Assembly (NCBI RefSeq): GCF_000243095.1
Contig: NZ_AHJE01000114.1
Coordinates: forward strand, 36,686 to 100,685
Reading direction: 5' to 3'
Source: Cupriavidus basilensis OR16
GTDB taxonomy: Bacteria > Pseudomonadota > Gammaproteobacteria > Burkholderiales > Burkholderiaceae
DNA: 64,000 nucleotides
The notes below the pieces were generated by a model that did no database searches, was not told the origin of the DNA, and saw only the letters and a list, made by a program, of their open reading frames with translations. Position numbers and translations under genes: made by a program. Below are positions 43,801 through 51,232 of this stretch, piece after piece (the stretch's first letter is position 1; the number at the start of each line of letters is the position of its first letter).

Positions 43801-45954
43801 ATGGTGACGTCGACTGACCTGACCGGGCAGATTGCCGGTACGCCCGATGCCGGACTGGTGGAGCGCGCCCTGGCGTTCGTGCGCGAGCGCGGCAGCGCGG
43901 CGTTGCTGCCCACCGGCGAAACCGTGCTCTCGCATGCCGAGGGCATGCTGCGCATTCTCGACGGCCTGCGCGTCGACGATGCCGCGCGCGCGGCGGCCTG
44001 CCTGTTTGCGCTGGCCGCGTTTGTGCCTGGCAGTGAGGTGGAAATCGAGCCGCTCTTCGGCGAAGAGGTGGCGGGGCTGGTCAAGGGCGTGCGGCAGTTG
44101 TTGCGCATCGGCGCGATCGCAGTGGGCCATAGCGGCGCGCCCGAAACCACCAAGGACGAGATCGCCGCGCGCCAGGAGCAGGTGGAGGCGCTGCGCAAGA
44201 TGCTGCTGGCCTTCGCGCAGGACATCCGCGTGGTGCTGGTGCGCCTCGCCTCGCGGCTGCAAACGCTGCGCTTGGCCAACCGGCTGGGGATCTGGCAGAT
44301 GAAGTGGGAGCTGGAGGACCTGGCATTCCGCTTCGAGCAGCCCGAAACCTACAAGCGCATCGCGCGGCTGCTAGACGAAAAACGCATCGAGCGCGAAGGC
44401 TATATCGCCAGCGCGATCGCGCGGCTGCAGTCCGAGCTGGCATCGGCCGAGATCCGCGCCGAGGTGAGCGGGCGGCCCAAGCATATCTACAGCATCTGGA
44501 AGAAGATGCGCGGCAAGGAACTCGACTTCGCCGATCTCTACGATGTGCGCGCCTTCCGCGTGATCGTCGACGACATCAAGGATTGCTACACCGTGCTGGG
44601 CATCGTGCACCATATCTGGCAGCCGATCCCGCGCGAGTTCGACGACTATATTTCCCGGCCAAAATCGAACGGCTACAAGTCGCTGCACACCGTCGTGATC
44701 GGCGACGACGGGCGCGCTTTCGAGGTGCAGATCCGCACCCAGGAGATGCATCACTTCGCCGAGTACGGCGTGGCTGCGCACTGGCGCTACAAGGAAGCGG
44801 GCAGCAAGGGCTATAGCGGCCAGTTCTCCGCCAGCGAACGCTACGACGAGAAGATCGCCTGGCTGCGCCAGCTGCTGGCGTGGAAGGACGATGCCGACCA
44901 TTCGGTTGCGCACGACGAGTCGCCGTGGGAGCAGCTCAAGCACGCGGCCATCGATGATCACATCTATGTGCTGACGCCGCAGGCGCGCGTGGTGGCGTTG
45001 CCGCAGGGCGCCACGCCGGTGGATTTCGCGTACTACCTGCATACGGACCTGGGCCATCGCTGCCGTGGCGCGCGCGTGGATGGCACCATGGTGCCGCTGA
45101 ACACGCCGCTGAGGAACGGGCAGACGGTGGACATCATTGCCGTCAAGCAGGGCGGCCCATCGCGCGACTGGCTCAACGCGGAACTTGGCTACCTGGCCAG
45201 CCCGCGGGCGCGCGCCAAGGTGCGCGCCTGGTTCAATGCGCTGGATTCGCAAGAGACCATGTCGCAAGGCCGCGCGCTGATCGACAAGACCTTGCAGCGC
45301 GAGGGCAAGACCGCTGTCAACCTGGATGACCTTGCCGCGCGGCTGGGCTTCAAGACGCCGGACGACCTGTTCGCAGCGGTCGCCAAGGACGAGTTCAGCC
45401 TGCGTCATGTGGAGCAGGCGCTGCGGCACCCCGAGGGCGAGGCCGCGGTGGTGCAGAGCGAGGAAGAGGCCGTCACCAAGAAGAGCCGCGCCACCAGCGT
45501 GGCGCGCGGCGCCAAGAGCGGCGTGCTGGTGGTGGGTGTGGATTCGCTGCTGACGCAGATGTCCAAATGCTGCAAGCCGGCGCCGCCGGACGAGATCGTG
45601 GGCTTTGTCACGCGCGGGCGCGGCGTCTCGATCCATCGCCGCACCTGCCACACCTTCGGGCAGCTCTCGGCGCGCGCGCCGGAGCGCGTGATCCATACCG
45701 AGTGGGGCAAGCGCAGCGACGCGGTCTATCCGGTGGACATCCATGTAGAGGCGGTCGACCGGCAAGGGCTGCTGCGCGACATCTCCGAAGTGCTGTCGCG
45801 CGAGAAGATCAACGTCACCGGCGTGAAGACGCTGTCGAGCAAAGGCGTCGCGCGGATGCAGTTCACCGCCGAGGTTTCCGAGGCCACGCAGTTGCAGCGC
45901 GCACTCGGTTTGATCGAAGATGTGGTGGGGGTCTTGCAAGCGAAAAGAAAGTGA
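43801..45954 (+). CDS. relA: GTP pyrophosphokinase RelA, internally shortened
   Basis: Makes (p)ppGpp on starved ribosomes. 717 residues: inactive HD-like domain at the start, synthetase domain (HIYSIWKKMRGKELDFADLY, DDYISRPKSNGYKSLHTVVI), TGS domain near 385-445, a zinc-finger-like CCKPAPPDEIVGFVTRGRGV and a C-terminal ACT domain. At residue 157 RLASRLQTLR joins directly to LANRLGIWQMKWELEDL; the roughly 25 residues that usually intervene (ending in IYAP) are absent in frame, junction about 44271. Start preceded by GGGGCAGCGAG. The 3' end contains the tRNA promoter. Confidence 0.93.
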   Translation: MVTSTDLTGQIAGTPDAGLVERALAFVRERGSAALLPTGETVLSHAEGMLRILDGLRVDDAARAAACLFALAAFVPGSEVEIEPLFGEEVAGLVKGVRQLLRIGAIAVGHSGAPETTKDEIAARQEQVEALRKMLLAFAQDIRVVLVRLASRLQTLRLANRLGIWQMKWELEDLAFRFEQPETYKRIARLLDEKRIEREGYIASAIARLQSELASAEIRAEVSGRPKHIYSIWKKMRGKELDFADLYDVRAFRVIVDDIKDCYTVLGIVHHIWQPIPREFDDYISRPKSNGYKSLHTVVIGDDGRAFEVQIRTQEMHHFAEYGVAAHWRYKEAGSKGYSGQFSASERYDEKIAWLRQLLAWKDDADHSVAHDESPWEQLKHAAIDDHIYVLTPQARVVALPQGATPVDFAYYLHTDLGHRCRGARVDGTMVPLNTPLRNGQTVDIIAVKQGGPSRDWLNAELGYLASPRARAKVRAWFNALDSQETMSQGRALIDKTLQREGKTAVNLDDLAARLGFKTPDDLFAAVAKDEFSLRHVEQALRHPEGEAAVVQSEEEAVTKKSRATSVARGAKSGVLVVGVDSLLTQMSKCCKPAPPDEIVGFVTRGRGVSIHRRTCHTFGQLSARAPERVIHTEWGKRSDAVYPVDIHVEAVDRQGLLRDISEVLSREKINVTGVKTLSSKGVARMQFTAEVSEATQLQRALGLIEDVVGVLQAKRK

Positions 45955-45963
45955 TGCTATACT
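45934..45963 (+). promoter_or_regulatory. promoter of the tRNA-Val pair, inside the relA end
   Basis: TTGCAA (45934-45939), 18 bases, then TATACT (45958-45963), both near consensus. The -35 lies within the last relA codons; transcription would begin just before the first tRNA. Confidence 0.8.
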
Positions 45964-45975
45964 TTCGTTCTCCGT

Positions 45976-46052
45976 AGGCTCGTAGCTCAGCTGGTTAGAG
46001 CACCACCTTGACATGGTGGGGGTCGTTGGTTCGAGTCCAATCGAGCCTACCA
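45976..46052 (+). tRNA. tRNA-Val (GAC), copy 1
   Basis: 77 bases with encoded CCA. Acceptor AGGCTCG/CGAGCCT, D-arm GCTC-AGCTGGTTA-GAGC, anticodon stem CCACC/GGTGG around TTGACAT (anticodon GAC), T-arm GTTGG-TTCGAGT-CCAAT. Confidence 0.97.
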
Positions 46053-46123
46053 ACGAACAAGCAGCAAGACGTAAGCGCGCAGTGCAGTTGGCGCATACAG
46101 CAGTCAGTTTCAAGCAGTACCAT

Positions 46124-46200
46124 AGGCTCGTAGCTCAGCTGGTTAGAGCACCACCTTGACATGGTGGGGGTCGTTGGTTCGAGTCCAATCGAGCCTACCA
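46124..46200 (+). tRNA. tRNA-Val (GAC), copy 2
   Basis: Identical to the first copy, 71 bases further; the flanks differ, so this is a true gene duplication rather than a repeat of the contig. The two are probably one transcript ending at the terminator downstream. Confidence 0.97.
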
Positions 46201-46567
46201 ACGCATAGTAGCAAGAAGTACCGAAGCAGTCCGGTTGATCCCGATAACCTGGAACGGAAAAGGCGCCATGTTCAAGACACAGCGAACTACTACCGCTAAT
46301 TAGCGACAGTAGTCGAGGTGCGCCTTCGGACCCGGTGGATTGGGGTTAAATCGAAAAACAACGCAGCCTTGGCTGCGTTTTTTTTCGTCTGTCGCTTCTT
46401 GGCTCCCTGCTATCCTGCTCGGTCGCCCGTGGGTGGATCCGAGCGAAGTCCCCGCTGCCTGGCTCATGCTGGTTGCATGAAGTGGCATGAGCCTGGCGCT
46501 ACAAGATGCTTTTTATTCGCTTGCCGGCCGTACGGTGCCGGCGGGTGGATTTCTGATGAGGTGCAAG
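46201..46567. other. region between tRNAs and thrS
   Basis: Contains an imperfect hairpin around 46285-46317 (ACTACT...GCTAATTAGC...AGTAGT) and the terminator at 46358-46388. The thrS promoter must lie after the terminator. No T-box is recognisable. Confidence 0.45.
46358..46388 (+). terminator. rho-independent terminator of the tRNA-Val unit
   Basis: AACGCAGCC-TT-GGCTGCGTT stem with eight or more T immediately after. Confidence 0.9.
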
Positions 46568-48475
46568 ATGATCGCAATCACGCTGCCGGATGGTTCCCGA
46601 CGCGAATTCCCCGGCCCGGTGACGGTGGCCGAAGTGGCGCAGAGTATTGGCTCGGGCCTGGCCAAGGCTGCCCTCGCGGGCAAGGTGGATGGCCAGATGG
46701 TCGACACCAGCTTCCTCATCGAGCGCGATGCTGGCCTGGCCATCGTCACGGACAAGGATGCCGATGGCGTTGATGTGATCCGTCACTCGACGGCCCACTT
46801 GCTGGCCTACGCGGTCAAGGAGCTGTATCCCGAGGCGCAGGTGACGATCGGCCCGGTGATCGAGAACGGCTTCTACTACGACTTCGCCTACAAGCGCCCC
46901 TTCACGCCCGAGGACCTGGTTGCCATCGAGAAAAAGATGGCCGAGCTGGTCAAGAAGGACGAGAAGGTAACGCGCGAAGTCTGGAGCCGCGACGAAGCCG
47001 TGAAGCTGTTCGAGTCGATGGGCGAGAAGTACAAGGCTGAGATCATCGCCTCGATCCCGCAGGATCAGGAGATCGGCCTGTATCGCGAAGGCGAGTTCGT
47101 CGACCTCTGCCGTGGCCCGCACGTGCCGTCCACGGGCAAGCTCAAGGTCTTCAAACTGATGAAGGTAGCGGGCGCCTACTGGCGCGGCGACGCCAAGAAC
47201 GAGATGCTCCAGCGCATCTACGGCACGGCCTGGGCCAAGAAGGAAGACCAGGAAGCCTACCTGCACATGCTGGAAGAGGCTGAGAAGCGCGACCACCGCA
47301 AGCTGGGCAAGCTGCTTGACCTGTTCCACCTGCAGGAAGAAGCGCCGGGCATGGTGTTCTGGCACCCGAAGGGCTGGCAGGTGTGGCAAGCGGTGGAGCA
47401 GTACATGCGCGGTCGCCTGACGCAGGCTGGCTATGAAGAAGTGCGCACGCCGCAAGTGATGGATCGTTCGCTGTGGGAGAAGTCAGGTCACTGGCAAAAC
47501 TACAAGGAGAACATGTTCGTCACGGAGTCGGAGAAGCGCGACTACGCGATCAAGCCGATGAACTGCCCCGGCCATGTGCAGATTTTCAATCACGGCCTGC
47601 GCTCCTACCGCGACCTGCCGCTGCGGCTGGCCGAGTTCGGCGCCTGCCATCGCAACGAGCCCTCCGGCGCGCTGCACGGGCTGATGCGCGTGCGCGGCTT
47701 TGTGCAGGATGATGCGCACATTTTCTGTACGGAAGAACAGATCGTTGCGGAAGCCAAGGCCTTCAACGAACTGGCGTTTTCCGTGTACGACGATTTTGGC
47801 TTCAAGGATATCGCGGTCAAGTTGTCGCTGCGCCCGGATCAGCGGGCCGGTTCGGACGAGGTCTGGGATCACGCCGAGGAAGGCCTGCGCCTGGCGCTGC
47901 GCGCCTGTGGCGTGGAATGGGAAGAGCTGCCGGGCGAGGGCGCCTTCTATGGCCCCAAGGTGGAATACCATATCAAGGATGCGATCGGCCGCTCCTGGCA
48001 GTGCGGCACGCTGCAACTGGACCTGGTGCTGCCGGAGCGCCTGGATGCCGAATACGTCTCGGAAGACAACTCGCGCAAGCGCCCGGTCATGCTGCACCGG
48101 GCCATTCTGGGTTCTTTCGAGCGATTCCTGGGCATTTTGCTCGAAAACCACGCCGGGGCGCTGCCCGCCTGGCTGGCGCCGGAACAAGTCATTGTGCTGA
48201 ACATTGCCGACTCGCAGGCGGAATATGCCGAAAACGTCGTGCAACTGCTGCAAAAACAAGGATTTAGGGCTAAGGCGGATTTGCGTAACGAGAAAATTAC
48301 GTATAAAATCCGCGAGCATTCCCTTCAGAAGATTCCCTACCTCCTGGTAGTGGGCGACAAAGAGCGGGATGCCAGTCAAGTGGCCGTGCGTGCCCGTGGC
48401 AACGTGGATCTGGGCGTGATGTCCGTCTCCGCGTTTGTGGAACGTCTGCAACAGGACGTTGCCAGCAAAGCCTGA
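46568..48475 (+). CDS. thrS: threonyl-tRNA synthetase
   Basis: 635 residues. N-terminal TGS domain (MIAITLPDGSRREFPGPVTV), editing domain with HSTAHLLAYAVKELYPEAQV, class II catalytic core with motif 2 (RNEPSGALHGLMRVRGFVQD), zinc ligands in MNCPGHVQIF and YHIKDA/GAFYGPKVEYH region, motif 3 HRAILGSFERFLGI, and anticodon domain (DLRNEKITYKIREHSLQKIP). Start 46568 chosen as it begins the TGS domain. Intact. infC follows after 45 bases. Confidence 0.97.
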   Translation: MIAITLPDGSRREFPGPVTVAEVAQSIGSGLAKAALAGKVDGQMVDTSFLIERDAGLAIVTDKDADGVDVIRHSTAHLLAYAVKELYPEAQVTIGPVIENGFYYDFAYKRPFTPEDLVAIEKKMAELVKKDEKVTREVWSRDEAVKLFESMGEKYKAEIIASIPQDQEIGLYREGEFVDLCRGPHVPSTGKLKVFKLMKVAGAYWRGDAKNEMLQRIYGTAWAKKEDQEAYLHMLEEAEKRDHRKLGKLLDLFHLQEEAPGMVFWHPKGWQVWQAVEQYMRGRLTQAGYEEVRTPQVMDRSLWEKSGHWQNYKENMFVTESEKRDYAIKPMNCPGHVQIFNHGLRSYRDLPLRLAEFGACHRNEPSGALHGLMRVRGFVQDDAHIFCTEEQIVAEAKAFNELAFSVYDDFGFKDIAVKLSLRPDQRAGSDEVWDHAEEGLRLALRACGVEWEELPGEGAFYGPKVEYHIKDAIGRSWQCGTLQLDLVLPERLDAEYVSEDNSRKRPVMLHRAILGSFERFLGILLENHAGALPAWLAPEQVIVLNIADSQAEYAENVVQLLQKQGFRAKADLRNEKITYKIREHSLQKIPYLLVVGDKERDASQVAVRARGNVDLGVMSVSAFVERLQQDVASKA

Positions 48476-48520
48476 TGGGATGAGCACGGCTTGTTTTTTG
48501 TCTTCTTGAGGTAACGCAAC

Positions 48521-49042
48521 ATCGCTACAGACAAAGGTCATCGCATCAATCGCGAAATCAGCGCACCCGAATTGCGCCTGGTCGGGGTTGATAACGAGCA
48601 GCTCGGCATCGTCAAGTTCATGGACGCGCTCCGCCTGGCTGAGGATAAGGACTTGGACTTGGTGGAAATCGCTCCTACAGCGGTGCCGCCGGTTGCCCGT
48701 ATCATGGATTACGGCAAGTTCAAGTACGAGGAAGCCAAGCGCGCGCACGACGCCAAGCTGAAGCAGAAGATCATCCAGGTCAAGGAAGTCAAGTTCCGGC
48801 CGGGTACGGATGATGGCGACTACAACGTCAAGCTGCGCAACCTGAAGCGCTTCCTCGAAGACGGCGACAAGACCAAGATCACGCTGCGTTTCCGCGGCCG
48901 TGAGATGGCGCACCAGGAAATCGGCGCGCGTGTGCTCGAACGCCTAAAGGCGGACCTGGAAGAAGTTGGCCAGGTCGAGCAGATGCCGAAGATGGAAGGC
49001 CGCCAGATGGTGATGGTGCTGTCTCCCAAGAAGAAGAAGTAA
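48521..49042 (+). CDS. infC: translation initiation factor IF-3, AUC start codon
   Basis: 173 residues when started at ATC 48521 (IATDKGHRINREISAPELRL), the only codon giving the conserved IF-3 N-terminus; the first ATG in frame lies about 45 codons in. TTGAGGTAA precedes it at normal distance. infC in other bacteria also uses AUU/AUC/AUA, by which IF-3 reduces its own translation (established). Rest: VEIAPTAVPPVARIMDYGKF, EVKFRPGTDDGDY, FRGREMAHQEIGARVLERL. Confidence 0.95.
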   Translation: MATDKGHRINREISAPELRLVGVDNEQLGIVKFMDALRLAEDKDLDLVEIAPTAVPPVARIMDYGKFKYEEAKRAHDAKLKQKIIQVKEVKFRPGTDDGDYNVKLRNLKRFLEDGDKTKITLRFRGREMAHQEIGARVLERLKADLEEVGQVEQMPKMEGRQMVMVLSPKKKK

Positions 49043-49049
49043 GATTTTG

Positions 49050-49135
49050 CGCGTCGCTGCGGCCCGGAGGGGAATCCCTCCGAGCGCGGCGTCGTGCGAA
49101 AGCAGCGCAGGGAGCCGCAAGCGGCTTTCGCGCAA
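49050..49135 (+). promoter_or_regulatory. structured leader before rpmI-rplT
   Basis: Two adjacent stem-loops: CGGAGGG-GAAT-CCCTCCG extended by flanking GCG/CGC pairs (about 49050-49098), then GAAAGC...GCTTTC (about 49098-49130). In other bacteria L20 binds a leader here to repress the operon; that role is inferred by position. Confidence 0.5.
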
Positions 49136-49213
49136 CAATAAGTGGATGCGGGTTTTGCAAGTGTCGGCGCCAGCTGGCCACCTGCATGCATGTCATAGAA
49201 GCTGGAGTATTTC

Positions 49214-49411
49214 ATGCCGAAGATGAAGACCAAGAAAAGCGCTTCCAAGCGCTTTACTGCGCGTCCGAATGGTTCGTTCAAGCGTGGCCAGGCCTTCAAG
49301 CGTCACATCTTGACCAAGAAGACCACCAAGAATAAGCGCCAATTGCGTGGCACCCAGGACGTCCATGAGACGAACCTGAAGGCCGTTCGCGCAATGATGC
49401 CTTACGCATAA
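49214..49411 (+). CDS. rpmI: ribosomal protein bL35
   Basis: 65 residues, highly basic: MPKMKTKKSASKRFTARPNG, KRHILTKKTTKNKRQLRG. Complete, and in the universal order infC-rpmI-rplT. Confidence 0.97.
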   Translation: MPKMKTKKSASKRFTARPNGSFKRGQAFKRHILTKKTTKNKRQLRGTQDVHETNLKAVRAMMPYA

Positions 49412-49438
49412 CCCTAACGAAAACGAAAGGAGCATTAC

Positions 49439-49795
49439 ATGCCTCGAGTAAAACGTGGGGTCACTGCACGGGCCCGCCATAAGAAAGTCATCGTCGCTGC
49501 CAAGGGTTTCCGCGGCCGCCGCAATAACGTCTACCGTATCGCCAAGCAGGCGGTCATGCGTGCTGGCCAGTACGCATACCGCGATCGCCGCAACAAGAAG
49601 CGCGTGTTCCGCGCTCTCTGGATTGCGCGTATCAATGCTGCTTCGCGTGAGCATGGCATGACCTACAGCGTGTTCATGAACGGCCTGAAGCGGGCTTCGA
49701 TTGAGCTGGACCGCAAGGTGCTGTCGGACATGGCTATTCATGACAAGCCTGCCTTTGCCGCCATCGTCAACCAGGTGAAAGCCACCGTTGCCTGA
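49439..49795 (+). CDS. rplT: ribosomal protein bL20
   Basis: 118 residues: MPRVKRGVTARARHKKVIVA, FRGRRNNVYRIAKQAVMRAG, YRDRRNKKRVFRALWIARIN. GAAAGGAG ribosome-binding site. Besides building the large subunit, L20 is the likely repressor of this operon. Confidence 0.97.
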   Translation: MPRVKRGVTARARHKKVIVAAKGFRGRRNNVYRIAKQAVMRAGQYAYRDRRNKKRVFRALWIARINAASREHGMTYSVFMNGLKRASIELDRKVLSDMAIHDKPAFAAIVNQVKATVA

Positions 49796-50131
49796 TGCCG
49801 GCTCCGGGGTGCCGCGCTAGTGTGTAGTGTGGTTACCCGGGCAAGCACCGACCGCAAGGTCGACAGCATTTCCGCCGAATTTGCCTGAGCAGCGCTTGTC
49901 GCCGCGACGGCGAGTCGGCCGGACCTGCAGAAACGGGGCTCCTCACCGAGCCCCGTTTTCATTTCGAATGCCGTTTCGCGTGCCGTCCCCGGCGCGATGC
50001 AAGACGACATCCGAAACGAAGCCCGCGCCGCCCCCGGTGCCGCGCGGACTCTGCACCCACATCGCACCTAGTGCCAACCCACGCCCGGGCCCAGCGTGAC
50101 CCGGACGCCAAATTTATCGCCGACCGCCGCC
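49796..50131. other. rplT-pheS intergenic region
   Basis: Holds the terminator at 49931 and an upstream hairpin TCGCCG-CGA-CGGCGA near 49898-49912. I see no leader peptide with several Phe codons; only one TTT occurs in the candidate frame. Confidence 0.5.
49931..49966 (+). terminator. terminator or attenuator before pheST
   Basis: AAACGGGGCT-CCTCACCG-AGCCCCGTTT, then TCATTTC. It ends the infC-rpmI-rplT transcript or acts as attenuator of pheST, as in enterobacteria. Confidence 0.85.
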
Positions 50132-51163
50132 ATGTCTCTGGATCCGGATCAAATCGTCGCCGACGCCCAGGCCGCCTTCTCTGCAGCCAACGACAACGCC
50201 ACGCTGGAAAACGAAAAAGCCCGCTTTCTCGGCAAGACCGGCGCGCTCACCGAGTTGCTCAAGAGCCTTGGCAAGCTCGACCCGGAAACGCGCAAGAGCG
50301 AAGGCGCGCGCATCAACCTGGCCAAGCAGCAGGTCGAGGCCGCGCTGCAGGCACGCCGCCAGGCGCTGGCCGACGCGCTGATGAATGAGCGGCTGGCCGC
50401 CGAAGCCATCGACGTCACCCTGCCGGGCCGGGCCGTTGCCCGCGGCAGCCTGCACCCGGTGATGCGCACCTGGGAACGGGTCGAACAGATCTTCGGCTCC
50501 GTCGGCTTCGACGTGGCCGATGGCCCCGAGATCGAAACGGACTGGATGAACTTCACCGCGTTGAACAACCCGGACAACCATCCGGCCCGTTCGATGCAGG
50601 ACACCTTCTACGTGGACGGCCGCGACAGCGATGACAAGTTGCTGCTGCTGCGTACCCACACCAGCCCGATGCAGGTCCGCTACGCGCGCATGCACGTGGA
50701 GAAGTACAAGGGCCGCGAGATGCCGCCGATCAAGGTGATCTGCCCCGGCCGTACTTACCGCGTCGACAGCGACGCCACGCATTCGCCGATGTTCAATCAG
50801 GTCGAAGGCCTGTGGATCGGCGATGACGTGAGCTTTGCCGACCTCAAGGGCGTGTACACCGACTTCCTGCGCAAGTTCTTCGAGCGCGATGACATCCAGG
50901 TGCGTTTCCGTCCCTCGTACTTCCCGTTCACCGAGCCGTCCGCGGAAATCGACATGGCCTTCGGCAACGGCAAGTGGCTGGAGATCTCCGGCTCGGGCCA
51001 GGTGCACCCGAACGTGCTGCGCAATATGGGCCTGGACCCCGAGCGCTATATCGGCTTTGCCTTTGGTTCCGGCCTCGAACGCCTGACCATGCTCCGCTAC
51101 GGCATCAACGACCTGCGCCTGTTCTTCGAAGGCGACGCGCGTTTCCTGCGCCAGTTCGCCTGA
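50132..51163 (+). CDS. pheS: phenylalanyl-tRNA synthetase alpha subunit
   Basis: 343 residues. N-terminal coiled coil that grips the tRNA (about 1-85), class II core with GSLHPVMRTWERVEQIFGSV, LLRTHTSPMQVRYA, GRTYRVDSDATHSPMFNQVE and ISGSGQVHPNVLRNMGL, motif 3 GSGLERLTMLRYGI. ATG 50132 chosen for the usual N-terminus. Followed 69 bases later by pheT. Confidence 0.97.
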   Translation: MSLDPDQIVADAQAAFSAANDNATLENEKARFLGKTGALTELLKSLGKLDPETRKSEGARINLAKQQVEAALQARRQALADALMNERLAAEAIDVTLPGRAVARGSLHPVMRTWERVEQIFGSVGFDVADGPEIETDWMNFTALNNPDNHPARSMQDTFYVDGRDSDDKLLLLRTHTSPMQVRYARMHVEKYKGREMPPIKVICPGRTYRVDSDATHSPMFNQVEGLWIGDDVSFADLKGVYTDFLRKFFERDDIQVRFRPSYFPFTEPSAEIDMAFGNGKWLEISGSGQVHPNVLRNMGLDPERYIGFAFGSGLERLTMLRYGINDLRLFFEGDARFLRQFA

Positions 51164-51232
51164 AGCGCGCAAGCGCCAGAGCACATCGTCACCGACACCA
51201 CAGAACAGAATACTTACCGGATCAGAAGCGCC

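Noticed and set aside
45976..46200. tRNA-Val copies as an assembly duplication
   Set aside because: The spacers and flanks differ, and tandem tRNA-Val genes are common, so both copies are accepted.
46300..46488. short minus-strand ORF near the tRNA terminator
   Set aside because: Covers the terminator hairpin and has no ribosome-binding site or family.
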